Below, in pieces: positions 1 to 9,039 of a DNA stretch of 64,000 nt. The position numbers and the translations under genes were made by a program. A model generated the notes under the pieces. That model had not been told where the DNA came from. It saw nothing but the letters and a program-made list of their open reading frames with translations, and did no database searches. How positions within the stretch are numbered: position 1 is the stretch's first letter; each line of letters begins with the position of its first letter. The stretch is taken from the NCBI GenBank assembly GCA_048267965.1, contig JBLWWK010000001.1:248001-312000 (forward strand). Direction: 5' to 3'. Source of the DNA: GCA-2705995 sp048267965. Its GTDB lineage: Bacteria; Bacteroidota; Bacteroidia; Flavobacteriales_G; Salibacteraceae.

Positions 1-880
1 TTTCGTAAGGAGAAACACCTCCAAAATAAGGTGTGTTTACCATTACGTAATCAATCGTTTCTAATACAAAGGGCATGGCAATGAGCATCCAAACAACTCC
101 AAAAATATTCACAATAAAATGTGCTCGAGCGGCTCTTTTGGCATGCACGTTGGCTACAATGGCGGCTAGGTTGGCGGTAATAGTAGTTCCGATGTTTTCA
201 CCTAAAACAATCCCTACCGCTAAATCGAACGGAATCCAGCCTTCGTTACACATTACGAGTGTGAGTGCCATAGCTGCACTTGAAGATTGCACAACCACGG
301 TGAGTATGGTTCCTATTACAACAAAAAGTAGGGTAGAGGCAATGCCTAAATCGGTATACGATTGTAAAAAACTGAGTATTTCTGGGTTTTCTTGTAGGTT
401 AGGAACCGCTGCTTTCAGGTGGTCGAGGCCCATAAAAAGAAGGGCAAAGCCAATTAATAATTCTGATGTAGAACGCAGAGAACTGCGGCTAGAAAACATC
501 ATGGGCAAGCCCACTGCAATAATGGGCAGTGCAATAGATGAGATTTTAACTTTAAAACCAAAGTAAGTTACGAGCCAGCTGGTAAACGTAGTTCCGATGT
601 TGGCCCCGAGAATTACACCAATTGATTCTGTAAGAGAAAGTAAACCAGCATTTACGAAGCTTACCGTCATAACGGTGGTGGCACTTGAAGATTGAACCAA
701 TGCGGTGATTAAAACACCGGTTAATATTCCGAAAAAACGGTTCGATGTCATTGCGCTCAGGATATCACGCATTTTATTACCAGCCAGTTTTTGTATGCCT
801 TCACTCATTACTTTCATTCCGTAAATGAAAAAACCGAGGGCTCCAATGAGTGTTACAAAGTCTAAAATGCCGTAATCCAT
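1..880 (-). CDS. Na+/phosphate cotransporter, NptA/PNaS family (partial, C-terminus outside window)
   Basis: Membrane carrier that should import phosphate with sodium. The reverse-strand reading frame begins with ATG at 878-880 (start MDYGILDF) and runs open to the window edge, about 293 residues. It carries the two inverted repeats typical of the family, each marked by a QSSS signature (VQSSSATT near residue 55 and VQSSSAAM near residue 190) and a following GxNIGTT element (GANIGTT, GENIGTT). Several hydrophobic segments surround them. The usual C-terminal PhoU-like domain would lie beyond position 1. A TAnnTTTG promoter box lies about 20 bases upstream. Family assignment is firm; the C-terminal architecture cannot be seen. 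Confidence 0.9.
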   Translation of the reverse strand, partial: MDYGILDFVTLIGALGFFIYGMKVMSEGIQKLAGNKMRDILSAMTSNRFFGILTGVLITALVQSSSATTVMTVSFVNAGLLSLTESIGVILGANIGTTFTSWLVTYFGFKVKISSIALPIIAVGLPMMFSSRSSLRSTSELLIGFALLFMGLDHLKAAVPNLQENPEILSFLQSYTDLGIASTLLFVVIGTILTVVVQSSSAAMALTLVMCNEGWIPFDLAVGIVLGENIGTTITANLAAIVANVHAKRAARAHFIVNIFGVVWMLIAMPFVLETIDYVMVNTPYFGGVSPYE

Positions 881-900
881 AGCTTACTTCTTTGGTGGCG

Positions 901-908
901 CAAAAGTA
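901..908 (-). promoter_or_regulatory. -7 promoter box of the Na/Pi cotransporter gene
   Basis: Reverse strand reads TACTTTTG, matching the Bacteroidota sigma-70 -7 consensus TAnnTTTG, 20 bases before the ATG. No clear TTTG -33 element was found at the usual distance. Confidence 0.5.
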
Positions 909-1105
909 AAATTATCTTTATGTGCGGATATAGAATTAGGGCCTTAGAAACTAAAAAAATAACGGATTTGATAAGGTTTTTTTTAAACAGCATATCTAAT
1001 GTTAAGCCTGTGTTACCAAACGTTTTAAATTGAGTTTTACTTTGTAACCCAAGCGTAAAACAGCTTTAAATATATCCTTATGTTAGATGCCTACTTTCAC
1101 CCTCG

Positions 1106-1780
1106 ATGAGAGAGGCCAATAGTGTAGTTTTATTAGTAGACGAAAGCGCAGAAAAGCGAGCGTTATACCAAGAGTTGTTTTTATTGGTAGACGGTATTGA
1201 TTTTTTGTTGGCAGATTCGTTTCAAGCGGCAGTAAAAAAAGCTAAAAAGCATTTGCCTTTTATTGTGTTTTCTAACATTTCTTTAGGTCAGCACGATGGG
1301 TTAGAGCTGTTAGAAGAGATTAGAAGCCATAACGAAGAAACCTTCTTTGTTATTTATAATTCGATTACAGACGATTATTTAGAAGCTACAGCGCTAGAAC
1401 AAGGTGCCGATGAATTTATCCATGCCGAAATTTCTGTGAAAGTTTTACAACGTAAAATGGCCAACATTGTAAAGCGATTAAGAAGTCGAGTAAAGCGCGA
1501 TGTCTTGCATAAAAATGGTTTAAGCATAGATCGAGATCGGTACCTAGTAGAAAAATCTGGAGAACAAATTGCCTTACCTCGAAAAGAGTTTGAAATGCTT
1601 TATTTGCTGGCGAGCAAGCCCGAAAAAGTGTTTAGAAGAGACGAACTAACTCAGCTTATTTGGGGCAAAATAGAAAATACAAAGAAGAGCCGAACAATTG
1701 ATGTGCATGTGAGAAAATTGCGCACCAAAATCGGCTCAGAATACATTAAGACAGTTAAAGGTGTGGGCTACCGTTTTTAA
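1106..1780 (+). CDS. OmpR/PhoB-family response regulator with degenerate (pseudo) receiver domain
   Basis: A 224-residue protein: receiver domain (about 5-120) followed by a winged-helix DNA-binding domain (about 130-224). The DNA-binding half is intact and very close to that of the canonical regulator at 8288-8974 (shared IDRDRY, RTIDVH.RKLR, IKT.KGVGY). The receiver has lost its phosphorylation chemistry: the acceptor Asp position is Asn57 (SNISL), the switch Thr position is Asn85, and the invariant Lys-Pro is Ala107-Glu108; one acidic-pocket residue remains (D12, then E13). It therefore probably works without phosphorylation. An upstream in-frame ATG at 1080 is closed by TGA, so ATG 1106 is the start. 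The stop overlaps that of the convergent CheY gene by four bases. Confidence 0.88.
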   Translation: MREANSVVLLVDESAEKRALYQELFLLVDGIDFLLADSFQAAVKKAKKHLPFIVFSNISLGQHDGLELLEEIRSHNEETFFVIYNSITDDYLEATALEQGADEFIHAEISVKVLQRKMANIVKRLRSRVKRDVLHKNGLSIDRDRYLVEKSGEQIALPRKEFEMLYLLASKPEKVFRRDELTQLIWGKIENTKKSRTIDVHVRKLRTKIGSEYIKTVKGVGYRF

Positions 1781-2199
1781 AGTATGTCTTTCTCCGGTTT
1801 CTTATTTATAATATCGAGCAAGAGTTTTTCTAAGTCTTGCTTGGCTACGGGTTTTACAACATAACCGGAAACCATACTATGATCGTTAGCTCGTTCTCGA
1901 TCTGCAGCCGATACACTTGAACTAACAATGTAAATGGTTCCTGCCTTAGATACTTTTAATTTCGAAAAATCTTCTAAAAACTCCCAGCCATCTTTGTGCG
2001 GCATGTTGATGTCTAAAAATATCACATCTGGCAGTTGAACGGGGTCTCCTGCGTTTTTCACAAAATAGTCGATGGCTTGTTGCCCATCGTGCAACTGAAT
2101 AATTCGATCAATGTTGGCAGAATTAGCGTTGTTAAGCATTATCTTAGTAACATGCTGGTAAACGAGGTCATCGTCAATAAGGCATACGAGTAATTTCAT
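1777..2199 (-). CDS. single-domain CheY-like response regulator
   Basis: 140 residues, a receiver domain only, with no output domain. All key residues are present: acidic pocket D9-D11, acceptor D63 (FLDINMP), switch serine near 93-94 (IVSSS) and K116 (VVKPV). It lies two bases downstream of the PAS histidine kinase (2202-3683) and is surely co-transcribed with it, so it is the likely phosphoacceptor of that kinase, acting through protein-protein contacts. Its stop codon overlaps that of the opposite-strand pseudo-receiver regulator. Confidence 0.9.
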   Translation of the reverse strand: MKLLVCLIDDDLVYQHVTKIMLNNANSANIDRIIQLHDGQQAIDYFVKNAGDPVQLPDVIFLDINMPHKDGWEFLEDFSKLKVSKAGTIYIVSSSVSAADRERANDHSMVSGYVVKPVAKQDLEKLLLDIINKKPEKDIL

Positions 2200-2201
2200 T
2201 A

Positions 2202-3683
2202 TTAAATAGGTTTTTGCTGTTTGTACTTGTCTAGGTAAATGGTTAAACAGGTTCCTACCCCAACGCGAGAATCTATGGTGATTTCGCCATCGTTGCTTTC
2301 AACCAACGTTTGAATAAGAAAAAGACCTCGGCCTTCTCTAGATAGTTGTGAGTGGTAGGTTTGCCCTTGTCTAATTCGTTTTCCATTGTAAGGAAAACCA
2401 AGACCGTTATCGGTAAAAGAAATGATATGTTTCCCTTTTTTCAGTTTGCGGTCTATTCGTAGAGTTTTCTTGTTTTTTTTAGGATCCGCAAATAACGCAG
2501 CATTGAGTATTGCATTAGAAAGTATGCTTTGCAAATGCAATCGAGGATAGTTAATGGTGTCGAAATCGTTATGACCTTGCATAATCTCTAAATTGCTTTC
2601 GATTAAAACACCTTGATATTGGGATAAAATCCTAGATATAACATCGTCTATATTTATTTGTTCAATAAGATCGTTTTCACTTGAGGTATCTACTAGTTTG
2701 GCTAAGAAATCTACCTTGCCCAGTAAGCTATCTACGCTCTCTTTAAGCATGGTGGTAAGCGGTGAAATATCATCGAGTGTTGCTGCATTTTCAATTTCAC
2801 GGGCAAGTAAGCTAATACTTGTAAGTGGCCCGCGTAAATCGTGAGAAACTATTTGGCTGTAAGATTTTAGCCGATCGGTTTGGCTTTTGAGTTTTTCAAT
2901 GTAGCTCATAAGCTGATCGTGCTCGTTTTTGGTGTCTTCAGTTAAATCGATTATTACACCAAACAAAAACTGAGGTTTGCCTTTTACAATATGCAGTTGA
3001 CCAACGTATCGAACATATTTTATGGTTCCTAAGGCGGTACGAATAGATACTTTTAAGTCGAATGGGGTACCCGTTTGAATGGCATCGTGGAGTGCATGCT
3101 CTACTGTTGTCTTATTTTCTTCAACAAAATATTGAACAGAATTTTCAAAAGAGATGGGTTTTGTAGAATCTAACTCATGGATTTCGTACACCTTCGATGA
3201 CCAGTGTAAAATGTCTTTGTTAAAGTTGTATTCCCAATAGCCAATGTTGAGCATTTCAACAATGGAGTTGATGTATTTCTGGTTATAATCTATTCTACTT
3301 TCCAGTTGTTTTTCTCGCTGTCGGCTGTAGGTTATAATCACCAAATATTGCACGGAACCTTGCTGGTTTTTTACTGGAATAATGCTCGAAGAAACGTGTT
3401 TAACGGTTCCTGCCTTGGTCATCATTCGATAGTGAAGCGACTTGATTTTTTTATTGATGGCAGGCCGATGACCTTTATCGTAAAACAAGTCTACATCGTC
3501 TGGATGAATAATGTCGTAGATATTAGTGCCAATTAAATCGGTGGGTTCATAGCCGAGAAAAGAAAGGCAAGCCTGATTAATTTCTTGGTAATAGCCATTG
3601 GGTAAATGAATAGCCACCATATTGGGAGACTGGCCCAAAATATAGTCTACAATGCTTTCAGTTATAACAGAAGGAATTCTCAT
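2202..3683 (-). CDS. cytosolic PAS-PAS sensor histidine kinase
   Basis: 493 residues with no membrane segment. Order: PAS domain about 15-120, second PAS/PAC about 140-250, short coiled coil about 250-275, dimerisation domain with the phosphorylatable His281 in SHDLRGPL, then an ATPase domain with N-box (SILSNAILNAA), G1 box (FTDNGLGF) and G2 box (GRGLFLI). It is the first gene of a two-gene unit with the CheY-like protein. The signal sensed is unknown; PAS domains suggest a small ligand, redox or light cue. Two GGTTCCTRCC motifs fall in the gene (2250 and 3405). Confidence 0.9.
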   Translation of the reverse strand: MRIPSVITESIVDYILGQSPNMVAIHLPNGYYQEINQACLSFLGYEPTDLIGTNIYDIIHPDDVDLFYDKGHRPAINKKIKSLHYRMMTKAGTVKHVSSSIIPVKNQQGSVQYLVIITYSRQREKQLESRIDYNQKYINSIVEMLNIGYWEYNFNKDILHWSSKVYEIHELDSTKPISFENSVQYFVEENKTTVEHALHDAIQTGTPFDLKVSIRTALGTIKYVRYVGQLHIVKGKPQFLFGVIIDLTEDTKNEHDQLMSYIEKLKSQTDRLKSYSQIVSHDLRGPLTSISLLAREIENAATLDDISPLTTMLKESVDSLLGKVDFLAKLVDTSSENDLIEQINIDDVISRILSQYQGVLIESNLEIMQGHNDFDTINYPRLHLQSILSNAILNAALFADPKKNKKTLRIDRKLKKGKHIISFTDNGLGFPYNGKRIRQGQTYHSQLSREGRGLFLIQTLVESNDGEITIDSRVGVGTCLTIYLDKYKQQKPI

Positions 3684-3782
3684 CAGATTTGTTTGCGTGG
3701 ACTAAAATGGCAGGATTTCAGTAAAAGGTGTGTTTCTGATTGTTCTAAGGTACTAAAAAAGGCAATGTTAAAGGTAGGAACA

Positions 3783-3817
3783 CAAAAAAAAGCGACCCTG
3801 ATGAGAGTCGCTTTTCT
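3783..3817 (-). terminator. intrinsic terminator of the TonB receptor gene at 3845-6736
   Basis: Hairpin with arms AGCGAC (3791-3796) and GTCGCT (3807-3812), with an A-run on the plus strand at 3784-3791 that reads as a T-tract on the reverse strand. The other side has a shorter TTTT run, so it may also work weakly in the plus direction. Confidence 0.75.
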
Positions 3818-3844
3818 ATTTAAGTGCAAGTTTTACTAAACCTG

Positions 3845-6736
3845 TTAGAATTTGAAACTGATGCCAGCGCTAAACGTTCTTCCTGGTTCGTAGCTGGTGA
3901 AAACTTGATCTTCGGCTTCGTGAGAGATAAACAATTCTTCACGAACATCACCAAGGATGTTAGCCGCTTGAAAATCAACTTTTAGGTTTTTCTCTTTACC
4001 GAATGTTTTAGAGATGCCAAAGTTTAAACTGTGAAATTGCTCTTGGTAAATGTCTGGTACAAATCCGGTTCCTACAATTAAGAGAGTAGGGCCTTTAACG
4101 TTGTAGAATAAACCAGCGTTAATTCCTTTTTCGTAGTGGCTGTATTCGAAGCCAGCGTTAATTACATAAGGTGCTTGTCCGGCCATTTCACGCGTGTCTT
4201 CAATGTCTTCGCCATCACGAGCATTGTTTTTTCTAGCTTCAAATTCGTTGGTAGCCATTTCGATAGAAGACTGTACAAATGTTACGTTACCACTAAAGCT
4301 GTAGTTAGCAAGAAGTGGAGAAATGAACATTAAATTTTTACGCGCTTCTAACTCGATACCAAAGATTTGGCCATCACCAACGTTTCTTGGTTGGTAATCG
4401 AAACTGGTGTTAATTAATGGGTTTCTTACTAATTCGATTGGGTCGATAAACTTCTTGTAGAAAGCACTAATTGAGTAAAGTTGTCCTTTTGGTAAGAATT
4501 TCTCGAAACGTAAATCAAGGTTATGAATATACGTTGAAGTTAAGTTACCATCCCAATCTGGCGGATATTGAAATAAACCACCGTTGAATGTTCTACCCGT
4601 TAATGGGTCAACAATTTGTGCAAACGATAATTCTTTAAACGAAGGGCGAGCAACTGTACGAGCGTAAGCAAAACGCAAATTTAAGTCGTTTTTAAAGCCT
4701 TGAATTAAGTTAACTGTTGGGAAAAGATCGAAAGTTTCTAAAACGGTTTCGTTGTCTAAAACATTTCCGCCATTTCCAGCAGAACCTGCAATATCTCTAC
4801 CTGTGTGTTTTTGTAAGAAATACTCAGCTCTAACGCCAATAATACTTCTCAACGATTTAGTAACCTGAAATTCGTTAGAAACATACCCTGCATAGTTAAA
4901 AGCTTGCGCTTCGTATGCATTTGAGTTAGGGTTGTTGTTTTCATTTACCATGTAAGTGCCTTGGTTGTTACTGTTAGGGTAAATGTTTTCTGGTAAAAGC
5001 ACCTCGTTAGGGTCGTTGTTTTCCCAATCTTGGTTACCTAAGAAACGAAGTGCATAAGAGTTAATTTCGTAATCTCTTGCTTTGTATAAGAAGGCCGCAC
5101 CAGCTTGTAGTTTAGCATCTTCTTCTTTGAATTTATACTTTTTGGTAAAGTTCACTTGGTTGTCTACAGAGTATTCGTTCAACTCTCTCCACAGTCTTAA
5201 AGGGACCCCTGCATTACCAGCTTGAAAACTCGTGTCTACAGCAAAAGTAAAAGCGGTTTTGCGAATATCTGGATCGTTCGCAATAGATAGAGTTGGAGAA
5301 ACGCTCCAATCGATTTTGATGTCTTTTTCTGGTAAGTTGTGAATACCGTTGAACAAAAGGTTGGTTAAACTACGTTGTTCGTATTCTAAGTTGTCAGATT
5401 CTCCAATATATCCTGATTTACCTACTGCATTGGTGTTTTGGTCTAGTTGCAATAAAGCTGCTCTTTTCTCACCACTTTGAATATGCATTAAGGTAAGCTT
5501 GTATTGGTTCTTTTTGGTTTTATAAGCAATACCACCTAAGGCACCAATCAAATTTCTTTGGCTACTTTGAATACCATCTTGACGATCTGCATAAATCAAT
5601 TCGTTTTCAGACTTGTCGATATTTCTTTGGTACTCTGCGTATGTAATGTTGTCGTAGTGAGTTTGAGTTTGTTTGTAGTTTAACGAGAAGATGTAACCCA
5701 ATGTTGGAGAGTTCTCATCGTCTCTAAGTTTCTTTTGGTTACCCATGCTAAAGCCTAAGCTATAGTCAAGTAAACTAGTGGTAGTTTCGGTTCCTAACTG
5801 AGGATCGAATTGACTAGTCATTTCCTTCATCGCTTCTGGATCGCGAATAATACGTGGGAAGTTGTCAGGATTACGTGCATTGGTAGGTAATTCTCGGGTT
5901 CCATCGTCAAAACCTAAGAAATCTAAATCACCACCACCGTAAGTAAGAAAGTCTGAGTTGAAGTGCATATCTGGGTTGTAGCTAACACCAAGAGATACTT
6001 CCATAATTTTTTCGTCAGGAAAAGATTTAGTTTCAATGTTTACTAAACCACCGGTAAAGTCAGCAGGTAGATCTGCGGTAAAGTTTTTAGCAACAACAAT
6101 GTTGTCGATTAATGAAGTAGGAAAAAGATCCATCTGAACAGAATTTCTATCCGGATCTAGACCTGGAATTCTAATATCGTTAATGGTCACCATTGTGTAG
6201 CGGTCACCTAACCCTCTTACGTAAACGTATTTTCCACCTTCGATAGAAACACCTGTTACACGTTGAGCGGCTTCAACAGCTGAACCATCGCCAGCTAGTG
6301 CCATTTTTTTAGCAGAAATACCATCCAGCATTTTTACAGATTTTTTCTTCATGGTCATAATGGCCGTTTCAGAATCTCTGTTGGCTTTTGCTGTAATGGT
6401 GTAGGTTTTAAGTTGTTGAGAAGAAGGCATTAATTTAACAACATCAACTACTGTTACTTTATTTGCTTCTACCTGAATATCGGTAATGCTCACTTTAGCT
6501 AGCCCAATAAAGCTAAACTGAAGTTCGTGTGTTCCCGGGGCAAGCTCTAATTCAAACTTACCATCGAAGTCTGTTGAGGTTCCTGTAGTGGTTCCCGGAA
6601 TAGCTACGTTAGCCATAAAAAGGGGCTCACCCGTAGTGCCATCAATTACAGTACCTCTCACCGTACCTGTTTGAGCAAATGCTGTTAGGCTCAAAAATGT
6701 AATAGCAACTAAAGTAAAAAGTGAATTAAGTTTCAT
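3845..6736 (-). CDS. TonB-dependent outer-membrane receptor with N-terminal carboxypeptidase-like (CarboxypepD_reg) domain
   Basis: 963 residues. Signal peptide 1-21 ending TAFA-Q; regulatory-like beta domain about 22-110 (GTVRGTVIDGTTGEPL, FDGKFELEL); plug domain about 130-250 with VEAAQRVTGVSIEGGKYVYVRG and the LPADFTGGLVNIETK region; then a beta-barrel of about 700 residues ending in Phe (SAGISFKF), as expected for outer-membrane insertion. It lies downstream of the lipoprotein gene 6830-8053, separated by a strong hairpin. Such lipoprotein/receptor pairs typically import a scarce substrate. The nearby PhoB/PhoR-like genes make phosphate or a phosphorylated compound a reasonable guess, but the substrate cannot be read from sequence. 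Confidence 0.88.
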   Translation of the reverse strand: MKLNSLFTLVAITFLSLTAFAQTGTVRGTVIDGTTGEPLFMANVAIPGTTTGTSTDFDGKFELELAPGTHELQFSFIGLAKVSITDIQVEANKVTVVDVVKLMPSSQQLKTYTITAKANRDSETAIMTMKKKSVKMLDGISAKKMALAGDGSAVEAAQRVTGVSIEGGKYVYVRGLGDRYTMVTINDIRIPGLDPDRNSVQMDLFPTSLIDNIVVAKNFTADLPADFTGGLVNIETKSFPDEKIMEVSLGVSYNPDMHFNSDFLTYGGGDLDFLGFDDGTRELPTNARNPDNFPRIIRDPEAMKEMTSQFDPQLGTETTTSLLDYSLGFSMGNQKKLRDDENSPTLGYIFSLNYKQTQTHYDNITYAEYQRNIDKSENELIYADRQDGIQSSQRNLIGALGGIAYKTKKNQYKLTLMHIQSGEKRAALLQLDQNTNAVGKSGYIGESDNLEYEQRSLTNLLFNGIHNLPEKDIKIDWSVSPTLSIANDPDIRKTAFTFAVDTSFQAGNAGVPLRLWRELNEYSVDNQVNFTKKYKFKEEDAKLQAGAAFLYKARDYEINSYALRFLGNQDWENNDPNEVLLPENIYPNSNNQGTYMVNENNNPNSNAYEAQAFNYAGYVSNEFQVTKSLRSIIGVRAEYFLQKHTGRDIAGSAGNGGNVLDNETVLETFDLFPTVNLIQGFKNDLNLRFAYARTVARPSFKELSFAQIVDPLTGRTFNGGLFQYPPDWDGNLTSTYIHNLDLRFEKFLPKGQLYSISAFYKKFIDPIELVRNPLINTSFDYQPRNVGDGQIFGIELEARKNLMFISPLLANYSFSGNVTFVQSSIEMATNEFEARKNNARDGEDIEDTREMAGQAPYVINAGFEYSHYEKGINAGLFYNVKGPTLLIVGTGFVPDIYQEQFHSLNFGISKTFGKEKNLKVDFQAANILGDVREELFISHEAEDQVFTSYEPGRTFSAGISFKF

Positions 6737-6751
6737 AGTTGAACTGTTATT

Positions 6752-6800
6752 AAAAAAAAATAGACTCGTTCAATCCTTTTGGGGTTGAACGAGTCTTTTG
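6752..6800 (-). terminator. strong hairpin with T-tract between lipoprotein and receptor genes
   Basis: Perfect 11-bp arms GACTCGTTCAA (6763-6773) and TTGAACGAGTC (6785-6795), followed on the reverse strand by nine T (A-run 6752-6760). It sits after the lipoprotein stop at 6830 and just before the receptor start at 6736. It should end most transcripts and let a minority read into the receptor gene, giving more lipoprotein than receptor. Confidence 0.85.
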
Positions 6801-6829
6801 TCTAATTAGAATATTTATCTAGAAATAAA

Positions 6830-8053
6830 TTATAGACTTGAGATTGAACCACTAACACCAGCCCAAGACCAAGTAGTGAATTCAGCTGAGTTTGCTTTGC
6901 TTGTAGTTCCAGCAGAAACGTTTCCAAGAATAGAAGCGTCAGCAGCAGATACATAATCAGCAATGTTTGCAGCATCAACATCAATAGTGATGTTTGTGAT
7001 AGTTGCAACGTTAGTAGCTTCTTCGTTAGAGTTGATTAATTGACCAGGAACAACGCTTGTGAACCATACGTTATCTACAGTTACGTTAGTGTTGTCGTCA
7101 AAGTTAATTAAGTCACCAGCGTTAGGTCCGTTTGCACCTCTTGAAGCTACAACAGTACCGTTTTTAATAGTGTGGTCACCGTTTTCTAAGTCAGCACCTT
7201 CAGGGCCATCTAATTCGAATGGAGAACCTTCAGGAGCAACAACGATAAAGTTATCGATTGTTCCGCTATAACCTTGGTCAGTATCGATAGCATCGTCACC
7301 GTTGTTCCATACTAAAAGGTTGTTTACGTTTACAGAACCACCGTAAAATTCAACTCCATCATCAGCGTTAGCTACGATTTCAATGTGGTGAACTTCAGTT
7401 CCTCTACCAACACCACCGAAAGAAATACCGTTTAACTCATCACCTGATGAAAGAACAGTACCACCGTGACGTACAGAAATGTAAGCTAATTTTCCAGAGC
7501 TATCATCATCATTGTTTCCACCGTAAAGACCGTCAGTATCAGTTGAAGGAACACCTTCGATTTGGTCAACGTCAAAACCACCACCGTTAGGATCAGTAGT
7601 ACCTGTAGATACTTTAGCGTTACCTAAGATTGCTAAACCACCCCACTGGCCTTGAAGATCGTTTGGAGTAGGAGATTCGATTTCACCTGGCTCGATACCA
7701 TCAAGAATAGAAGTGAAGATAATTGGCTCAGAAGGAGAACCAACAGCCATGATAGTAGCATCACGCATAACCATTAATACAGTTGCGTTAGCAGCTTGTC
7801 CAGACTCACCTTTGATGATAGTACCTGGCTGGATAGTTAAAGTTACGTTCGGACGAACTTTAATACGACCGTCTAAGATGTATACAGTGTCTTTAGACCA
7901 AGTAGTGTTGGCAGTGATGTCTTGAGAAATGGTTTTAGTTCCAAAAGAAGGACCTGATGGTTTGCTGTTGTTGTCATCGTCATCATCGTCACAAGCAGTG
8001 AATGCTGTAGCGCATGCGATCAACCCTAGTGCAAAAAGCTTCGATCTGTTCAT
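6830..8053 (-). CDS. secreted lipoprotein with right-handed beta-helix fold, partner of the TonB receptor
   Basis: 407 residues. Signal peptide II with lipobox ending at Cys21, followed at once by six Asp, an acidic tail of the kind that exports Bacteroidota lipoproteins to the cell surface. The rest is rich in short Asn/Gly/Asp turns and repeats of the parallel beta-helix type (for example VTLTIQPGTIIKGE, DGVEFYGGSVNVNNLLVWNNGDDAID). No catalytic residues could be assigned. It is the first gene of a unit with the downstream TonB receptor and is divergent from the PhoB-like regulator, with a 234-bp shared control region. It probably captures ligand at the cell surface; the ligand is not known. 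Confidence 0.8.
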   Translation of the reverse strand: MNRSKLFALGLIACATAFTACDDDDDDNNSKPSGPSFGTKTISQDITANTTWSKDTVYILDGRIKVRPNVTLTIQPGTIIKGESGQAANATVLMVMRDATIMAVGSPSEPIIFTSILDGIEPGEIESPTPNDLQGQWGGLAILGNAKVSTGTTDPNGGGFDVDQIEGVPSTDTDGLYGGNNDDDSSGKLAYISVRHGGTVLSSGDELNGISFGGVGRGTEVHHIEIVANADDGVEFYGGSVNVNNLLVWNNGDDAIDTDQGYSGTIDNFIVVAPEGSPFELDGPEGADLENGDHTIKNGTVVASRGANGPNAGDLINFDDNTNVTVDNVWFTSVVPGQLINSNEEATNVATITNITIDVDAANIADYVSAADASILGNVSAGTTSKANSAEFTTWSWAGVSGSISSL

Positions 8054-8146
8054 CGTAAATGTTTTTAGATTAAATAGTTTAATTGTTTATCTGCCGCAAA
8101 AGAACATTCTCAATCTTAGGTGAAAGTCAATGGGTAGTTATCAATT

Positions 8147-8262
8147 GGTTAATCGAATGTTAACTAGGTTCTTAACATAGGTTGTAAAGGTGTTCATTAT
8201 TAACTACTTGATAATTAACCTATTGTTAAAACAGTGCCTATCTTGTTTATCTTTTATATTTG
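8147..8262 (+). promoter_or_regulatory. control region with 11-bp-spaced GTTAA boxes and a -7 promoter box
   Basis: The 234 bases between the divergent lipoprotein and PhoB-like genes hold at least six TTAA cores, starting at 8149, 8160, 8172, 8200, 8215 and 8226. Two pairs are exactly 11 bp apart (8149/8160 and 8215/8226), the spacing at which OmpR/PhoB dimers bind direct repeats. A perfect TAnnTTTG box (TATATTTG, 8255-8262) follows the last core by 25 bases and precedes the ATG at 8288 by 25 bases; no -33 TTTG was seen, as expected for an activated promoter. Autoregulation and control of the lipoprotein/receptor pair are inferred. Confidence 0.55.
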
Positions 8263-8287
8263 GAGCGCAAAACGCAATTAAAAAGGC

Positions 8288-8974
8288 ATGAGTACAGACA
8301 AGGCAAACAAGATATTGGTAGTAGATGACGAAGCAGACATTGTAGAGTTTATCGGCTACAACTTAAAAAAAGAAGGTTTTCAGGTAGTTACAGCCAACAA
8401 TGGTAAAGAAGCCATTGAAGCAGCTAAAAAACAAAAGCCTGATTTAATCTTATTAGATGTGATGATGCCCGAAATGGATGGCATGGAAACTTGCGTTGAA
8501 TTAAGAAGAATCGATAGTCTTAAAAATACCTTCATTACATTTTTAACCGCAAGAGGAGAAGATTATTCTCAAATTGCTGGGTTCGATGCAGGTGCAGACG
8601 ATTATATTGTTAAGCCAGTAAAGCCAAGAGTATTGGTTTCTCGTATTAAAGCAATGTTGAGAAGAAGCCACGTTGAAGAAGAAGCTGCGAATAGCACAGA
8701 AGTGGGCGGGTTAAAAATCGATAGAGACCGTTACGTTGTGGTAAAAGATGGTACTGAGATGACACTTCCTAAAAAAGAATTCGAACTATTGGCGTTGTTA
8801 ATTTCTAGCCCTGGCAAGGTGTTTAACCGTGAAAAAATCTTAACCTCTGTTTGGGGAGAAGATGTGGTAGTTGGTGACCGTACCATCGATGTTCATATCC
8901 GTAAGTTAAGAGAGAAAATTGGTGATACTTATATCAAAACCATAAAAGGAGTGGGGTACAAATTTGAAGCGTAA
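8288..8974 (+). CDS. PhoB/PhoP-like response regulator (OmpR family)
   Basis: 228 residues. Receiver domain about 8-122 with acidic pocket D13-D14, acceptor D57 (LLDVMMPEMDG), switch T87 and K109 (IVKPVKP); winged-helix DNA-binding domain about 135-226 (RTIDVHIRKLREKIG, IKTIKGVGYKF). All catalytic positions are present, in contrast to its paralogue at 1106-1780. It precedes the histidine kinase 9040-10116 by 65 bases on the same strand and is divergent from the lipoprotein/TonB-receptor pair. Together with the Na/Pi cotransporter nearby this fits a phosphate-starvation regulator, but a generic stress regulator cannot be excluded. Confidence 0.9.
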   Translation: MSTDKANKILVVDDEADIVEFIGYNLKKEGFQVVTANNGKEAIEAAKKQKPDLILLDVMMPEMDGMETCVELRRIDSLKNTFITFLTARGEDYSQIAGFDAGADDYIVKPVKPRVLVSRIKAMLRRSHVEEEAANSTEVGGLKIDRDRYVVVKDGTEMTLPKKEFELLALLISSPGKVFNREKILTSVWGEDVVVGDRTIDVHIRKLREKIGDTYIKTIKGVGYKFEA

Positions 8975-9039
8975 ACCGCTTCTTTTACCTTTCTAGATCT
9001 TTCCATTTTCCAGTGTAGCACGTTTCCCAAAAAATTGAT

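Noticed and set aside
75..566. 163-residue open frame on the plus strand
   Set aside because: Antisense to the Na/Pi cotransporter, whose QSSS motifs read clearly on the minus strand.
7970..7995. Repeated CATCGT/CATCAT units as a simple repeat
   Set aside because: They encode the poly-Asp lipoprotein export tail; the same is seen at 42770-42785.
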